From positions 3,860,001-3,924,000 of the forward strand of contig NZ_CP120361.1 of NCBI RefSeq assembly GCF_029457495.1: 64,000 nucleotides of DNA, read 5' to 3'. The translations under genes were made by a program, and so were the position numbers. The notes under the pieces were generated by a model, which had not been told where the DNA came from, made no database searches, and saw nothing but the letters and a program-made list of their open reading frames with translations. This document shows positions 17,826 through 26,326 of the stretch, piece after piece. The DNA is from Chelativorans sp. AA-79 (GTDB lineage: Bacteria > Pseudomonadota > Alphaproteobacteria > Rhizobiales > Rhizobiaceae). The first letter of the stretch is position 1. Each line of letters opens with the position of its first letter.

Positions 17826-18515
17826 ATGGGGCGTTTCATGCGGGAAATGGCCAAGTCTGTGAACTTCAGCACTGTAGACACGAATGTCGACCTCTCGCCC
17901 CCTCTGGGGGGCGTTTTGAAACGCGGGTTCGATGTCGTCGGAGCCGCCTGCGGGCTCATCCTTCTCAGTCCGCTGTTCCTGCTCGTGGCGGCACTGGTGA
18001 AACTGTCCGATGGTGGGACGGTATTCTACGGGCATCCCAGAATAGGACGGGGCGGCCGCTCCTTCCGCTGCCTGAAATTCCGGACCATGCGCCAGGACGG
18101 CGATCTCGTGCTCGCGGCCTATCTGTGCGACAATCCGCAAGCCCGCGCGGAATGGGAGACCACGTGCAAGCTCAAGCACGACCCGCGCGTCACGAGAGTG
18201 GGTGCGGTCCTGCGGAAGCTGAGCCTCGACGAATTGCCCCAGATCCTGAATATCTTGGCGGGCGACATGAGCATCGTCGGCCCTCGACCCGTCGTCCAGG
18301 AAGAGCTGGAGAGATACGGGAATGCCGCCGTGTTCTATCTCAAGTCCCGCCCCGGCCTGACCGGTCTGTGGCAGGTCAGCGGGCGCAACGACGTATCCTA
18401 CGCAACGCGGGTGGCCTTCGACCGCCACTATGTCGAGACCTGGTCGCTGGCGCAGGACATCCGCATCATCGCAAAGACCGTGCCGGCCGTATGCCTGTCA
18501 CGGGGAAGCTACTGA
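17826..18515 (+). CDS. exoY: ExoY undecaprenyl-phosphate galactosephosphotransferase
   Basis: The priming enzyme, moving galactose-1-phosphate from UDP-galactose to undecaprenyl phosphate at the inner membrane. The 229-residue bacterial sugar transferase has the usual layout: LKRGFDVVGAACGLILLSPLFLLVA membrane segment (about 31-55), KFRTMRQDGD, KLSLDELPQILNIL, GDMSIVGPRPVV, and RPGLTGLWQVSGRND near the C-terminus. It heads the rightward exoY-exoF-exoQ operon. ATG 17838 (GGATGGGG upstream) is an alternative start. Length agrees with Sinorhizobium ExoY. Confidence 0.95.
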   Translation: MGRFMREMAKSVNFSTVDTNVDLSPPLGGVLKRGFDVVGAACGLILLSPLFLLVAALVKLSDGGTVFYGHPRIGRGGRSFRCLKFRTMRQDGDLVLAAYLCDNPQARAEWETTCKLKHDPRVTRVGAVLRKLSLDELPQILNILAGDMSIVGPRPVVQEELERYGNAAVFYLKSRPGLTGLWQVSGRNDVSYATRVAFDRHYVETWSLAQDIRIIAKTVPAVCLSRGSY

Positions 18516-18567
18516 AGCCGGGGGAGCGGGCATACAAATCGCCTGCCGGCCGTGGGGGCTGCAAACG

Positions 18568-18586
18568 ACCCGGGCTCTGCCCGGGT
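18568..18586 (+). other. Perfect hairpin between exoY and exoF
   Basis: ACCCGGGC-TCT-GCCCGGGT is an 8-bp perfect stem with a 3-base loop in the 98-base gap between exoY and exoF, ending 10 bases before the AGGAGAGGA ribosome site of exoF. Without a T-run it is more likely a processing, stability or partial-attenuation element than a terminator. Confidence 0.55.
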
Positions 18587-18613
18587 TCCCGATTCAGGAG
18601 AGGACAGCGATCC

Positions 18614-19885
18614 TTGCCACGTTCCAATCACCCTTTCATGCGCGGCTTTCCCGTGAAGGCGCTGCTTCTCGCCATGCTCTGCGCCTTTACGGCGTCTTCC
18701 GCCGCCGCCCAGGACCAGGAATACCGCCTCGGAAGCCAGGACAAGCTCAGCATCCGTGTCGTGGAATGGCAGACGGTGGAGGGCGCGTTCCGTGAATGGT
18801 CGGCCGTCAGCGGCCAGTACACGATCAGCGCGTCCGGCAAGCTGTCCCTCCCCTTCGTGGGCGCGTTGCAGGCCACGGGCAAGACCACCGAAGAGATATC
18901 CGAGACCATCGAGACCACGCTGCAGGAAAAGTTCGGCCTGGCCGACAAGCCGGAAGCGGCGGTGGAACTGGCCGAGTACAGGCCGTTCTACATGGCCGGA
19001 GACGTGCAAACGCCCGGGCAATACCCCTTCGTGCCGGATCTGACGGTGGTGAAGGCGATCAGCATCGCAGGCGGGCTGCGGCGCGATTCGACCGGCAGCC
19101 GGGCCGAGCGCGACCTGATCAGCGCGCAGGGAAGCGCGGAAGCGCTTGCCGACGAACGGCTGCGCCTGCTCGTGAAGCGGGCACGGATCGAGGCGGAACA
19201 GCAGGACAAGTCCGAGATCAAGGTGCCCGACGAAATCGCTTCCGATCCGAAGCTGCCGAGCATCCTGGCCGAAGAGAAGGCCATCCTCGACACCCGGCAG
19301 AAGAAGCTGACACTCCAGCTTCAAGCGCTCGACGATCTCAAGGAACTGCTCCAGCAGGAGATCGCCTCGCTCGAAAAGAAAGTGGCCACGCAGACGCGGC
19401 AGGTGGAGCTTGCCAAGGAGGAACTGGAGGGTGTCGGGTCGCTTGCGGAAAAAGGCCTCGTGGTCAACACGCGGGTGCTTACCTCGGAGCGCAACATCGC
19501 CGACATGGAAAGCAAGCTGCTCGATTTCGAGACGGCGATCCTGACTGCGCGCCAGGACATCAGCAAGGCGGACCAGGACGCCATCGAGCTCCAGAACACC
19601 GCCACCTCGGAACTGGCCGTGGAGCGGCAGGAAGTGGAGGCCAAGCTGATCGAGAACGAGATCGAACTGCAGACGCAGCGCAAGCTGATGTCGGAGGCCT
19701 TGGCGCAAGCGCCGGCGGCTGCGGCGGGAAACGACCTGCCGGAACCGACGATCACCATCGTGCGCAGCGTCAACGGCAAGCCGACAGCGATCCTCGCCGA
19801 CGAGAATTCGGCCGTATGGCCGGGCGATGTCGTGAAGGTGAGGCAGGAACTGCCTGCGCCTCTGCAGTCTTCCGTGGGCCAGTGA
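18614..19885 (+). CDS. exoF: ExoF polysaccharide export protein (TTG start)
   Basis: An OPX-family outer-membrane/periplasmic export protein, 423 residues. The cleavable signal runs through VKALLLAMLCAFTASSAAA. The polysaccharide export domain covers EYRLGSQDKLSIRVVEWQ to about residue 120 and includes FYMAGDVQTPGQYPF (SLBB-like). A long coiled coil (about 190-360) follows. The TTG at 18614 has AGGAGAGGA nine bases upstream and gives a length close to Sinorhizobium ExoF (about 421, from memory). The ATG at 18638 has no ribosome site. It acts with the ExoP-like co-polymerase to form the export path. Confidence 0.92.
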   Translation: MPRSNHPFMRGFPVKALLLAMLCAFTASSAAAQDQEYRLGSQDKLSIRVVEWQTVEGAFREWSAVSGQYTISASGKLSLPFVGALQATGKTTEEISETIETTLQEKFGLADKPEAAVELAEYRPFYMAGDVQTPGQYPFVPDLTVVKAISIAGGLRRDSTGSRAERDLISAQGSAEALADERLRLLVKRARIEAEQQDKSEIKVPDEIASDPKLPSILAEEKAILDTRQKKLTLQLQALDDLKELLQQEIASLEKKVATQTRQVELAKEELEGVGSLAEKGLVVNTRVLTSERNIADMESKLLDFETAILTARQDISKADQDAIELQNTATSELAVERQEVEAKLIENEIELQTQRKLMSEALAQAPAAAAGNDLPEPTITIVRSVNGKPTAILADENSAVWPGDVVKVRQELPAPLQSSVGQ

Positions 19886-19924
19886 GTCCGTGATGCCGCG
19901 CGGGGAAGATGGCCGGGCATATCG

Positions 19925-21169
19925 ATGTCGGCGCTAGGCCTGTCGCAGCCGCAGGCCGCCTCCAGCCAGGAGGGAGGCGGATTCAGGATCGGCGTCGCCG
20001 CCAGCCTGAGCTTCGCCACAATGGCCGTCCTTATCTTCGAGGCGGTGTTCGGGTCGTTTGCGGCCCTTCTGTTCCTCTGTCTCGGCGGGCTGCTCATCGC
20101 CTCCAGGCCGACCGCCAGCCTGCAGGCGGTGCTGCATTACTGGTATCTCCTGATCCTTCCGGCCTTCTGCATCCTGTCCGTCCTGTGGTCGCAGTTTCCC
20201 ACCCTCACGCTGCGCTATTCGGTACAGTTCGCCATCACCATGGCGATCGCCGTCGTCATCGCCAACCGGATATCGCTTACCACGTTCCTGCGCAGCCTTT
20301 TCATCATCTATGGAATCGGCGTCGCCGGCAGCGTGCTCTTCGGCCATGTGCGCGACGATATCGGCGCGTGGGTGGGGCTGTTCGGCAGCAAGAACGCCTT
20401 CGCCGCGGTGATCTGTGCGTTCGCACTCACCTCGATCGCCGTGCTCTTCGACCGCACGGCTCCACGCGCGATGCGGCTTGCCGCCCTGGCGGGCGTCGCG
20501 GCGGCCGGGCCCCTCCTGATGAAGGCCCAGTCGACGGGGGCGATCATTTTCGTCATCCCGGCCTCCGCCATGGCCTTCGCCGTCATCTTCAGCCGACGCC
20601 TCAGCCACTGGCAGAAGTTTTTCACGGGCAGCCTTGTGATCTGCATGGGTGTCGCCGCCCTCATACTCGCGCTGCAATATTCGGATCTGCTGTTCCAGAA
20701 CCTGCTCGACGCCTCGGGCAAGGACGTCACACTGACGGGGCGGACGGAACTCTGGGATTTCGCGATGCGGTTCATCCGCGAGCATCCGTGGCTCGGCCTC
20801 GGCTACCAGGCCTTCTGGGTGCAGGGCTATCCGCCGGCGGAGTTGCTATGGGCGACGTTCGGGATCCAGGCCCGCGCCGGCTTCAACTTCCACAACACCT
20901 ATGTGAACAACGCCGTCGAGATCGGCTTCATCGGCCTCGCCATCCAGGTCCTGATCCTCTACGGCGCGCTTGTCAGGAGCTATGTTCTGGCGTTTCGGGC
21001 CCCCTCGCCCGAGAGCGCCTTCCTGGCGTCCTTCCTGACGCTGGTCGTGTGCGGCAGCTTCGTCGAGGTGGCGGTGTTCTTCCAGTTCAGCATCACCTCG
21101 ATCATCGTCTTCTGCGCCTTCATCTATACGGCGCGCGCGCACGCTCGAGGTGCAAAGAGGTCGAACTGA
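19925..21169 (+). CDS. exoQ: ExoQ polysaccharide polymerase (O-antigen ligase family)
   Basis: A 414-residue integral membrane protein of the Wzy/WaaL superfamily, probably joining repeat units at the periplasmic face. About ten hydrophobic segments are visible. The large periplasmic loop includes LTGRTELWDFAMRFIREHPWLG and ends in FNFHNTYVNNAVEIG, with the conserved R and H typical of these polymerases. It follows exoF by 39 bases. Its 3' end overlaps the 3' end of the opposing exoV gene by 50 bases. Confidence 0.92.
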   Translation: MSALGLSQPQAASSQEGGGFRIGVAASLSFATMAVLIFEAVFGSFAALLFLCLGGLLIASRPTASLQAVLHYWYLLILPAFCILSVLWSQFPTLTLRYSVQFAITMAIAVVIANRISLTTFLRSLFIIYGIGVAGSVLFGHVRDDIGAWVGLFGSKNAFAAVICAFALTSIAVLFDRTAPRAMRLAALAGVAAAGPLLMKAQSTGAIIFVIPASAMAFAVIFSRRLSHWQKFFTGSLVICMGVAALILALQYSDLLFQNLLDASGKDVTLTGRTELWDFAMRFIREHPWLGLGYQAFWVQGYPPAELLWATFGIQARAGFNFHNTYVNNAVEIGFIGLAIQVLILYGALVRSYVLAFRAPSPESAFLASFLTLVVCGSFVEVAVFFQFSITSIIVFCAFIYTARAHARGAKRSN

Positions 21170-22058
21170 GCTGGCGCGAGCGCACGAAGCCGTCGAGCGC
21201 CGCCAGGGCGCGCTCGGTCACACCGGAGACATGCTCGTCCCTGCTCAGTTGCGGCTCGGTCCTGGCCATCCGCTGCAGATGCGCGGCGGCGCGATGGGTG
21301 AAGAGCTTGTTCAGCGGGCGCGCCAAGGCACTTCTGCCCAGGCGCCCTACCCGGCCGTTCGCAGCGCCCCTGCGACCACCGGTCATCCCGATATAGAACT
21401 CCACCAGGCTTGAGGGAAGAAGATCGCTGAAGCGCACCTCGTGGGAGAGCGCGCCGGACCAATCCTGCCACTTGGCCCGATGGCTGGGATTGATCGGTTT
21501 CACGGCCACCCACGGTGTGCGCAGGGCGTCGGCGACGATCGCGCCGTGCATGGCTTCCGTGATGATCATGCGGGCGCCGCGTATCTGCGAGATGACCTTC
21601 TCGACATCGTCGCGCGGGTCGATCAGGGAAATTCCGGCGAGTTTGCAGGCCTCTTCCCACAGGCCGCGGTCGAGGCTCTCAAAATGGGGCATGAAACCGA
21701 CATCGAAGGCCGGCGCCGGTGCGGGAAGCTGGAGCGCCCGCAGGAGAACGGCCGAATCGCAGATTGCCTTTTCCGGGGCGATGCCCAGCAAACGCGCCGT
21801 CTGCGGCCCGCGCACGAAGACGATGTCCCAGGTCCCGTCATGCACATCCGGCAGGCCGGTGTAACCGGCATAGCCGGAGCCCATCACATATTTCCGCGCG
21901 GTCCGGGGAAACGTATCCCAGAGAATGGAGCCGATGCCGATGAAAAGCTCGCTCTCATCCTCGTCGAGGAAGTTCGCGGGCAGCAGATGCTGCCACATAT
22001 AGGTGTTCAGTTCGTCGCCGAAATTCGGCACATGGCCACGGAAATAAACAAGCTTCAT
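21120..22058 (-). CDS. exoV: ExoV-like polysaccharide pyruvyltransferase
   Basis: Expected to add the 4,6-pyruvate ketal from phosphoenolpyruvate to the terminal sugar of the repeat. The 312-residue protein matches the pyruvyl transferase family: VYFRGHVPNFGDELN at the start, IGIGSILWDTFP, FVRGPQTARLLG, MPHFES, ITEAMHGAIVADALRTPWVA. Its stop lies 50 bases inside the 3' end of exoQ on the other strand. It starts within the last four bases of exoT, so the two are coupled. Confidence 0.9.
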   Translation of the reverse strand: MKLVYFRGHVPNFGDELNTYMWQHLLPANFLDEDESELFIGIGSILWDTFPRTARKYVMGSGYAGYTGLPDVHDGTWDIVFVRGPQTARLLGIAPEKAICDSAVLLRALQLPAPAPAFDVGFMPHFESLDRGLWEEACKLAGISLIDPRDDVEKVISQIRGARMIITEAMHGAIVADALRTPWVAVKPINPSHRAKWQDWSGALSHEVRFSDLLPSSLVEFYIGMTGGRRGAANGRVGRLGRSALARPLNKLFTHRAAAHLQRMARTEPQLSRDEHVSGVTERALAALDGFVRSRQLSSTSLHLERARAPYR

Positions 22059-23554
22059 GAGGGAACGGCACCTCTCTTCATGATCAGATCACGCATGCGC
22101 AGCAGCCGCCGGCCCACCATCGCCAGGAGAACGGCCACGTAGACGACGGCCCCCGTGAGCACTTCCACCGCCAGATTCACGACTGAATGGGTTTCCGGCA
22201 TCGTGTAGCGCACGGCAAGAACGCCCGCGACCATCAGGAGGGAGGCCACGGTCGGCGCCACGAACTGGCGGGCATAGGCGAATGCGCCAAGCCGCAGGAT
22301 GCGCAATGTAAGTCCCACCGAAACGGGCCAGGCGAGCAACGTCTTCACCGCCATGGCGACGACCACCGTCGTGATGCCGAAACGAAAGAGCGCCAGGACC
22401 ACCACCGCCGAGAGGATCTGTTGCGCGGCCTGATAGCTCATCCACCAGCCGACCTTCCCCTGGCTGGTGATCAGCGACGACTGCAGGACGCCGATGCAGC
22501 TCAACAGACCTATGGCGCAGAAGGCCTGCAGCGCCGGAACCGCCTCCGCCCAATGGCTGCCGAAGACGAGCGGCACGAGATCGCCGGCGATGAGCGCGAG
22601 ACCGACGAAAACCGGGAAGGAAAAGGCTGACGATGCGAAGGTGGCGAAAAGATAGGTCTCCTTCAGCTTTTCGTGCTCCGTCTGCAGCGAGGAGAGCATG
22701 GTGAAGGAGACGGCCCGCAACGCGCCCGCGATCAGGTCGTTGAGGATCTGGTAGATGCGCCGCGCGAATCCGAAGATGCCGAGCGGCGCGGTGCCCATCA
22801 GCCAGCCGATCAGCAGTTGATCCACGTTGAGCAGCTGGACCGTGCGGGTGCCGGAGGCGAAGGCGCCATAGCGGGCGACTTCGCGCAGCGATTTCAGGCT
22901 GAAGCTCAGGGCCGGTCTCCAGGTGACCGACAGAAACGACGCCAGGAAGGTGGCGATGGAACCCGCGACGAAGGAGAGCGCCAACGCCCAGACGCCGTAG
23001 CCCATGAGGAGCAGCGGCACGCAGACGGCCGCCGAGACAAGCGAGGCGACGGTGGTGCGCAGTGCGATCTTGTCGAACGACATAGACCGCGCGAGCAGGG
23101 AGCCCGGAACAATGGCGGCCTGGTCGAAGATAACGCGCAGGCCGACGACGGGAATGAGCGTCAAGAGGCCGGCCTGGCCTAGGAATTTCGCAAGCAGCGG
23201 CGTCAGCAGCAGGAGCCCGCCATAGATCGCGAGCGCAGTGCCGATGCAGAGCCAGAACACCGCGTCCACATGCCTTTTCGCCACGTCCTGCCGCTGGATC
23301 AGTGCGTCGCCGAAGCCCGCCGGCGCGATGGCCGAGGCAAAGAAGGAGATGCTGGCGGCGAGCATCACGAGGCCGTATTCGGCCGGTGTCAGATAGCGAG
23401 AGGTCAGGGTGAAGACGCCCGCCGCCACGACCGCGGGAGCGAAGCCGTTCAGCCCTGCCCAGATGACCCCGCGCACGGCAGCCCGCGCCCTCCCCGCGCG
23501 CAGATGCCCGAAAGAAGAACCGTCCTGAGGCTTTTGCTCTCCGTCGGCGAGCAC
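22055..23554 (-). CDS. exoT: ExoT-like polysaccharide flippase
   Basis: A 499-residue Wzx-type MOP-superfamily transporter, probably moving the lipid-linked repeat across the inner membrane. About twelve hydrophobic segments are visible. The conserved N-terminal region is GVIWAGLNGFAPAVVAAGVFTLTSRYLTPAEYGLV, with LLIGWLMGTAPLGIFGFARRIYQ in the middle. It lies between exoK and exoV; the exoV start overlaps its stop by four bases. The transported lipid is inferred from context. Confidence 0.9.
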   Translation of the reverse strand: MLADGEQKPQDGSSFGHLRAGRARAAVRGVIWAGLNGFAPAVVAAGVFTLTSRYLTPAEYGLVMLAASISFFASAIAPAGFGDALIQRQDVAKRHVDAVFWLCIGTALAIYGGLLLLTPLLAKFLGQAGLLTLIPVVGLRVIFDQAAIVPGSLLARSMSFDKIALRTTVASLVSAAVCVPLLLMGYGVWALALSFVAGSIATFLASFLSVTWRPALSFSLKSLREVARYGAFASGTRTVQLLNVDQLLIGWLMGTAPLGIFGFARRIYQILNDLIAGALRAVSFTMLSSLQTEHEKLKETYLFATFASSAFSFPVFVGLALIAGDLVPLVFGSHWAEAVPALQAFCAIGLLSCIGVLQSSLITSQGKVGWWMSYQAAQQILSAVVVLALFRFGITTVVVAMAVKTLLAWPVSVGLTLRILRLGAFAYARQFVAPTVASLLMVAGVLAVRYTMPETHSVVNLAVEVLTGAVVYVAVLLAMVGRRLLRMRDLIMKRGAVPS

Positions 23555-23600
23555 GCTTCGTCCTCTTTTCAGCTACCCGCCACCGCACCCGGGCGAGGCA

Positions 23601-24377
23601 TCAGTTCAGGGCGCAGGCAACGGATTCGGGAAACTGGCACGATTCTCCGGGTGCCGTATACGCAACCCAATCCACCTCCATGATCAGCTTCCGTCCCGGA
23701 TCCTCGAAAGGGCCCATCCACTCGGTGAACGTGTCGCTGCCCCAATGGCTGAGCATCAGCTTCTGGGGATGGGTCGGCAGGTCGCTCCCCGTTGCCTCGT
23801 GAACCAGCTTGCCGTTGACGTACCAGCGCAGCCGTCCTTCCTCCCATACGAAGGCATAATGGTTGAATTGCGTCGTGCCGCCCGGCACGTCCACGGTCGT
23901 GCCGTGGTTCGGCTTTCCGGAGACGTAGGTGTTGAGGCTCACCTTCGAAGTGTCCTTCGCCAGCACCTCGAAATCAATCTCGTCATGGGGGGAATTCGTG
24001 TAGCTGAAGAAGGCCGCATTGATGCCCGAACCCTCGTCCGTCTTCATCCGCGCCTCGTAGACGCCGTAGCCGAAACGCGCCGTGGTCTGGATTTCGGCGC
24101 AGGAGTACTGGCGGTTGTTGTAGGGCCTCTTTTCGAATCCAAGCGTCACGATGCCATTCGACAGGCTCACCTGGTTCTTCGACCATGTACAGTTTTGCCA
24201 CGCGCCGTTGGACCAGCCGTCCGAAACATACCACCGTGTTCGGCTGAAGGTGTCGAAATCCTCGAAGAAGGATGTCCCCGTCGATTGAGCCGAAGCCGGG
24301 ACAGCCGTGCCCAGGCTTCCCGCCGCCAGAAGTGCTGCGATCACCACAAGAGGAGTTGGGGGACAGTTTTTCGCCAT
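23601..24377 (-). CDS. exoK: ExoK-like secreted GH16 beta-glycanase
   Basis: A secreted endo-beta-glycanase that trims nascent exopolysaccharide. The 258-residue protein has a signal peptide (LVVIAALLAAGSLGTAVPASAQ) and a GH16 fold. The catalytic motif is HDEIDFEVL (nucleophile Glu of EID and acid/base Glu of DFE). NGAWQNCTWSKNQV and FNHYAFVWEEGRLRWYVNG are also typical. It leads the leftward exoK-exoT-exoV arm, with 46 bases to exoT. The 460-base gap upstream holds a motif shared with the exoL promoter. Confidence 0.93.
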   Translation of the reverse strand: MAKNCPPTPLVVIAALLAAGSLGTAVPASAQSTGTSFFEDFDTFSRTRWYVSDGWSNGAWQNCTWSKNQVSLSNGIVTLGFEKRPYNNRQYSCAEIQTTARFGYGVYEARMKTDEGSGINAAFFSYTNSPHDEIDFEVLAKDTSKVSLNTYVSGKPNHGTTVDVPGGTTQFNHYAFVWEEGRLRWYVNGKLVHEATGSDLPTHPQKLMLSHWGSDTFTEWMGPFEDPGRKLIMEVDWVAYTAPGESCQFPESVACALN

Positions 24378-24442
24378 ATCGAGGCCTCACCTTTCCGCAA
24401 GGATACCGCTTCGGGTTCGCGCATTCGGAGGAACATCCAAAA

Positions 24443-24458
24443 TGCTGCAACGCAATAT
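24443..24458 (-). promoter_or_regulatory. TGCTGCAACGCAATAT motif upstream of exoK
   Basis: This 16-mer differs from the exoL site TGTTGCATCGCAATAT at two positions only. It lies 66 bases upstream of the exoK start codon, within the 460-base divergent gap 24378-24837, in which no gene is seen. Confidence 0.6.
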
Positions 24459-24707
24459 AGAATGGCACCATGTTTCGGGGCAGGCAACCCGTAAAATTTT
24501 GCCTATGGAAAATATCGTATGGTGTTTCGAAATTTATATAAACGACGTTCGAATAATGTGATCTCGATAGAGACTTCACATGGCGATGCATCTTTATAAT
24601 ATATCATGTCGATACGGTTATCATTGGCGAAACTACTCAAGGTTGCGCCGTTTTCCCTTCTCTCTTCTGCCTGATGCAAGTACGGTGTGGCGTTGCGGGT
24701 GAATTTG

Positions 24708-24725
24708 TGTTGCACTGCAGCAAAA
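24708..24725 (+). promoter_or_regulatory. TGTTGCACTGCAGCAAAA motif before the glycosyltransferase operon
   Basis: A variant of the motif at exoL and exoK: the first half TGTTGCA is identical to exoL and the GCA core is kept at the same distance. It lies 113 bases upstream of the GTG start at 24838. The flanking DNA (24510-24640) is AT-rich and promoter-like. Confidence 0.45.
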
Positions 24726-24837
24726 ACGCGTTATCCTGATCGTCGGATGTGGGGACGGCGCCAATGATGCCCAGACCGATCTCGCCCCGGCGCATGGTGG
24801 CATCCGGCGATGCGCCGGCCGGAAGGAGGACCGAGTC

Positions 24838-26286
24838 GTGACCGGCGCCAAACCGGGACGCGAGTCCGAGCCGCTCGTTTCGGTGATCATGGCGAATTAT
24901 CGCAGCGCCGAACATTTGCCTGCGGCACTGGACTCCGTCCTGGCACAGACGGTGCGCGACCTTGAAGTGATCGTCTCCGACGATGCCTCGCCGGACGAGA
25001 GCGCGGATGTGGTGCGGCGATACATGGAGCGGGATCCGAGGGTCCAGCTGATTACGACGGATAAGAACAGCGGCCCCGCCTCCGCCCGCAACCGGGCGCT
25101 GGAGGCCGCGCGTGGCGTCTGGATCGCCATCGTCGATTCAGACGATATCATCCATCCCGAGCGTTTCGAGATGCTGATCGCGGCCGCCACGCAGCTCGGA
25201 GCCGACGGGATCGCCGACGACCTGCTCTTCTTCTCGGATGCCGGCCCCGGCGGAACCCTCCTCGGCGAGACCGCGAAGGCCGGCCCCCAGCAGATCACCC
25301 CTGCCCGGTTCATCCGAAGCAACACGTCGGGAAACGGTCTCCCCCCGCTCGGTTATGTCAAGCCGCTCCTGAAAAGAGAGAAGCTCGCGGGCTTGCGCTA
25401 TGACGAAGCCGTCCGCATCGGCGAGGACTATGATTTCCTCCTGCGCTTCCTCCTTGCAGGCGGGCGCTTCTTCATCACCCCGGAATTGCTCTATCTCTAC
25501 AGGCGTCATGCACAGTCGATCTCGCACAGGCTCTCCGAGGGCACGGTTCTTGCCATGATCGCCAACCAGCAGAAGCTGACGGCGACTTGCGGACGCTTTC
25601 CACCCGACATCGAGGGCTTGCTGGAAGACAGAATGGCCGCGCTCCGTGCGTTGCTCTCCTTCGAGCACCTCGTACTTTCGATCAAGGAGCGGCGGATGAC
25701 CCGCGCCTTGAGGCAGCTGGCCGCCAGTCCCGGCCTTGTGCGGCCGCTCGCGCGCTCCGTCGCGGAAAACCTGGAAGCGCGCTTCAAACGGAAGCGCCCT
25801 GCGATGCAGGCAGCCGGCGCGGTTGCCTTCCACGACGCGGCGCATCCGCCGCAGGAGGCGCGCGCGCTTCACGCCGCGTCGGGCATCGACCTCGATGTAG
25901 AGATCGCGGAGGTGCCCCCTTACGAGCCGCCGCCAAGCCGCAGCCCTTCCGACGGGGCGAGCCGCGCGCTGCATCTTCGGTTCGCCGCCATGGCCATGCA
26001 ATCGGACATGCAGGTCGTCTGCCACGGCCTCGCCGGGCTCCACGCCACGGGCTTCCTGCCGAGGAAGCGGATCATGGCCACGGTGGTGGACCGGCCGGAA
26101 GAACTCGACCGGATTCTGGAATGGCCGGAGGCGGGGAGCCGGCTCGTGATCGCCGAGGCGCTGCTGCCGCACGCCCCCGCCCTCGAGACGCTGCCCTTCT
26201 GCCCCGGATACCGGCTTCTGGTCAGGAAAGAGCACGCCCCGGCAAAGCCTGCGAGGAGGACGCGCTCCAGAGCCGCAAATGCCTAG
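24838..26286 (+). CDS. ExoO-like GT2 glycosyltransferase with C-terminal extension
   Basis: A 482-residue protein. Residues about 12-245 form a GT-A domain: VSVIMANYRSAEHLPAALDS, VSDDASPDESADVV, GPASARNRALEAARG, AIVDSDDIIHPERF (DxD-type), and IGEDYDFLLRFL as the acceptor-side motif. This part resembles ExoO-type succinoglycan transferases. About 230 further residues follow, with a proline-rich stretch (VPPYEPPPSRSP) before a region ending PARRTRSRAANA that I do not recognise. The start is GTG with GGAAGGAGGA upstream. It overlaps the open frame of the next transferase and faces away from exoK. Confidence 0.82.
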   Translation: MTGAKPGRESEPLVSVIMANYRSAEHLPAALDSVLAQTVRDLEVIVSDDASPDESADVVRRYMERDPRVQLITTDKNSGPASARNRALEAARGVWIAIVDSDDIIHPERFEMLIAAATQLGADGIADDLLFFSDAGPGGTLLGETAKAGPQQITPARFIRSNTSGNGLPPLGYVKPLLKREKLAGLRYDEAVRIGEDYDFLLRFLLAGGRFFITPELLYLYRRHAQSISHRLSEGTVLAMIANQQKLTATCGRFPPDIEGLLEDRMAALRALLSFEHLVLSIKERRMTRALRQLAASPGLVRPLARSVAENLEARFKRKRPAMQAAGAVAFHDAAHPPQEARALHAASGIDLDVEIAEVPPYEPPPSRSPSDGASRALHLRFAAMAMQSDMQVVCHGLAGLHATGFLPRKRIMATVVDRPEELDRILEWPEAGSRLVIAEALLPHAPALETLPFCPGYRLLVRKEHAPAKPARRTRSRAANA

Positions 26287-26326
26287 CCCCGTGGAAGACG
26301 GTTCGACAATGCAACGGAGACGCTCG

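Noticed and set aside
24510..24640. A short coding gene in the exoK-glycosyltransferase gap
   Set aside because: The frames found are short, antisense to each other and lack ribosome sites; AT content and motifs suggest promoter DNA.
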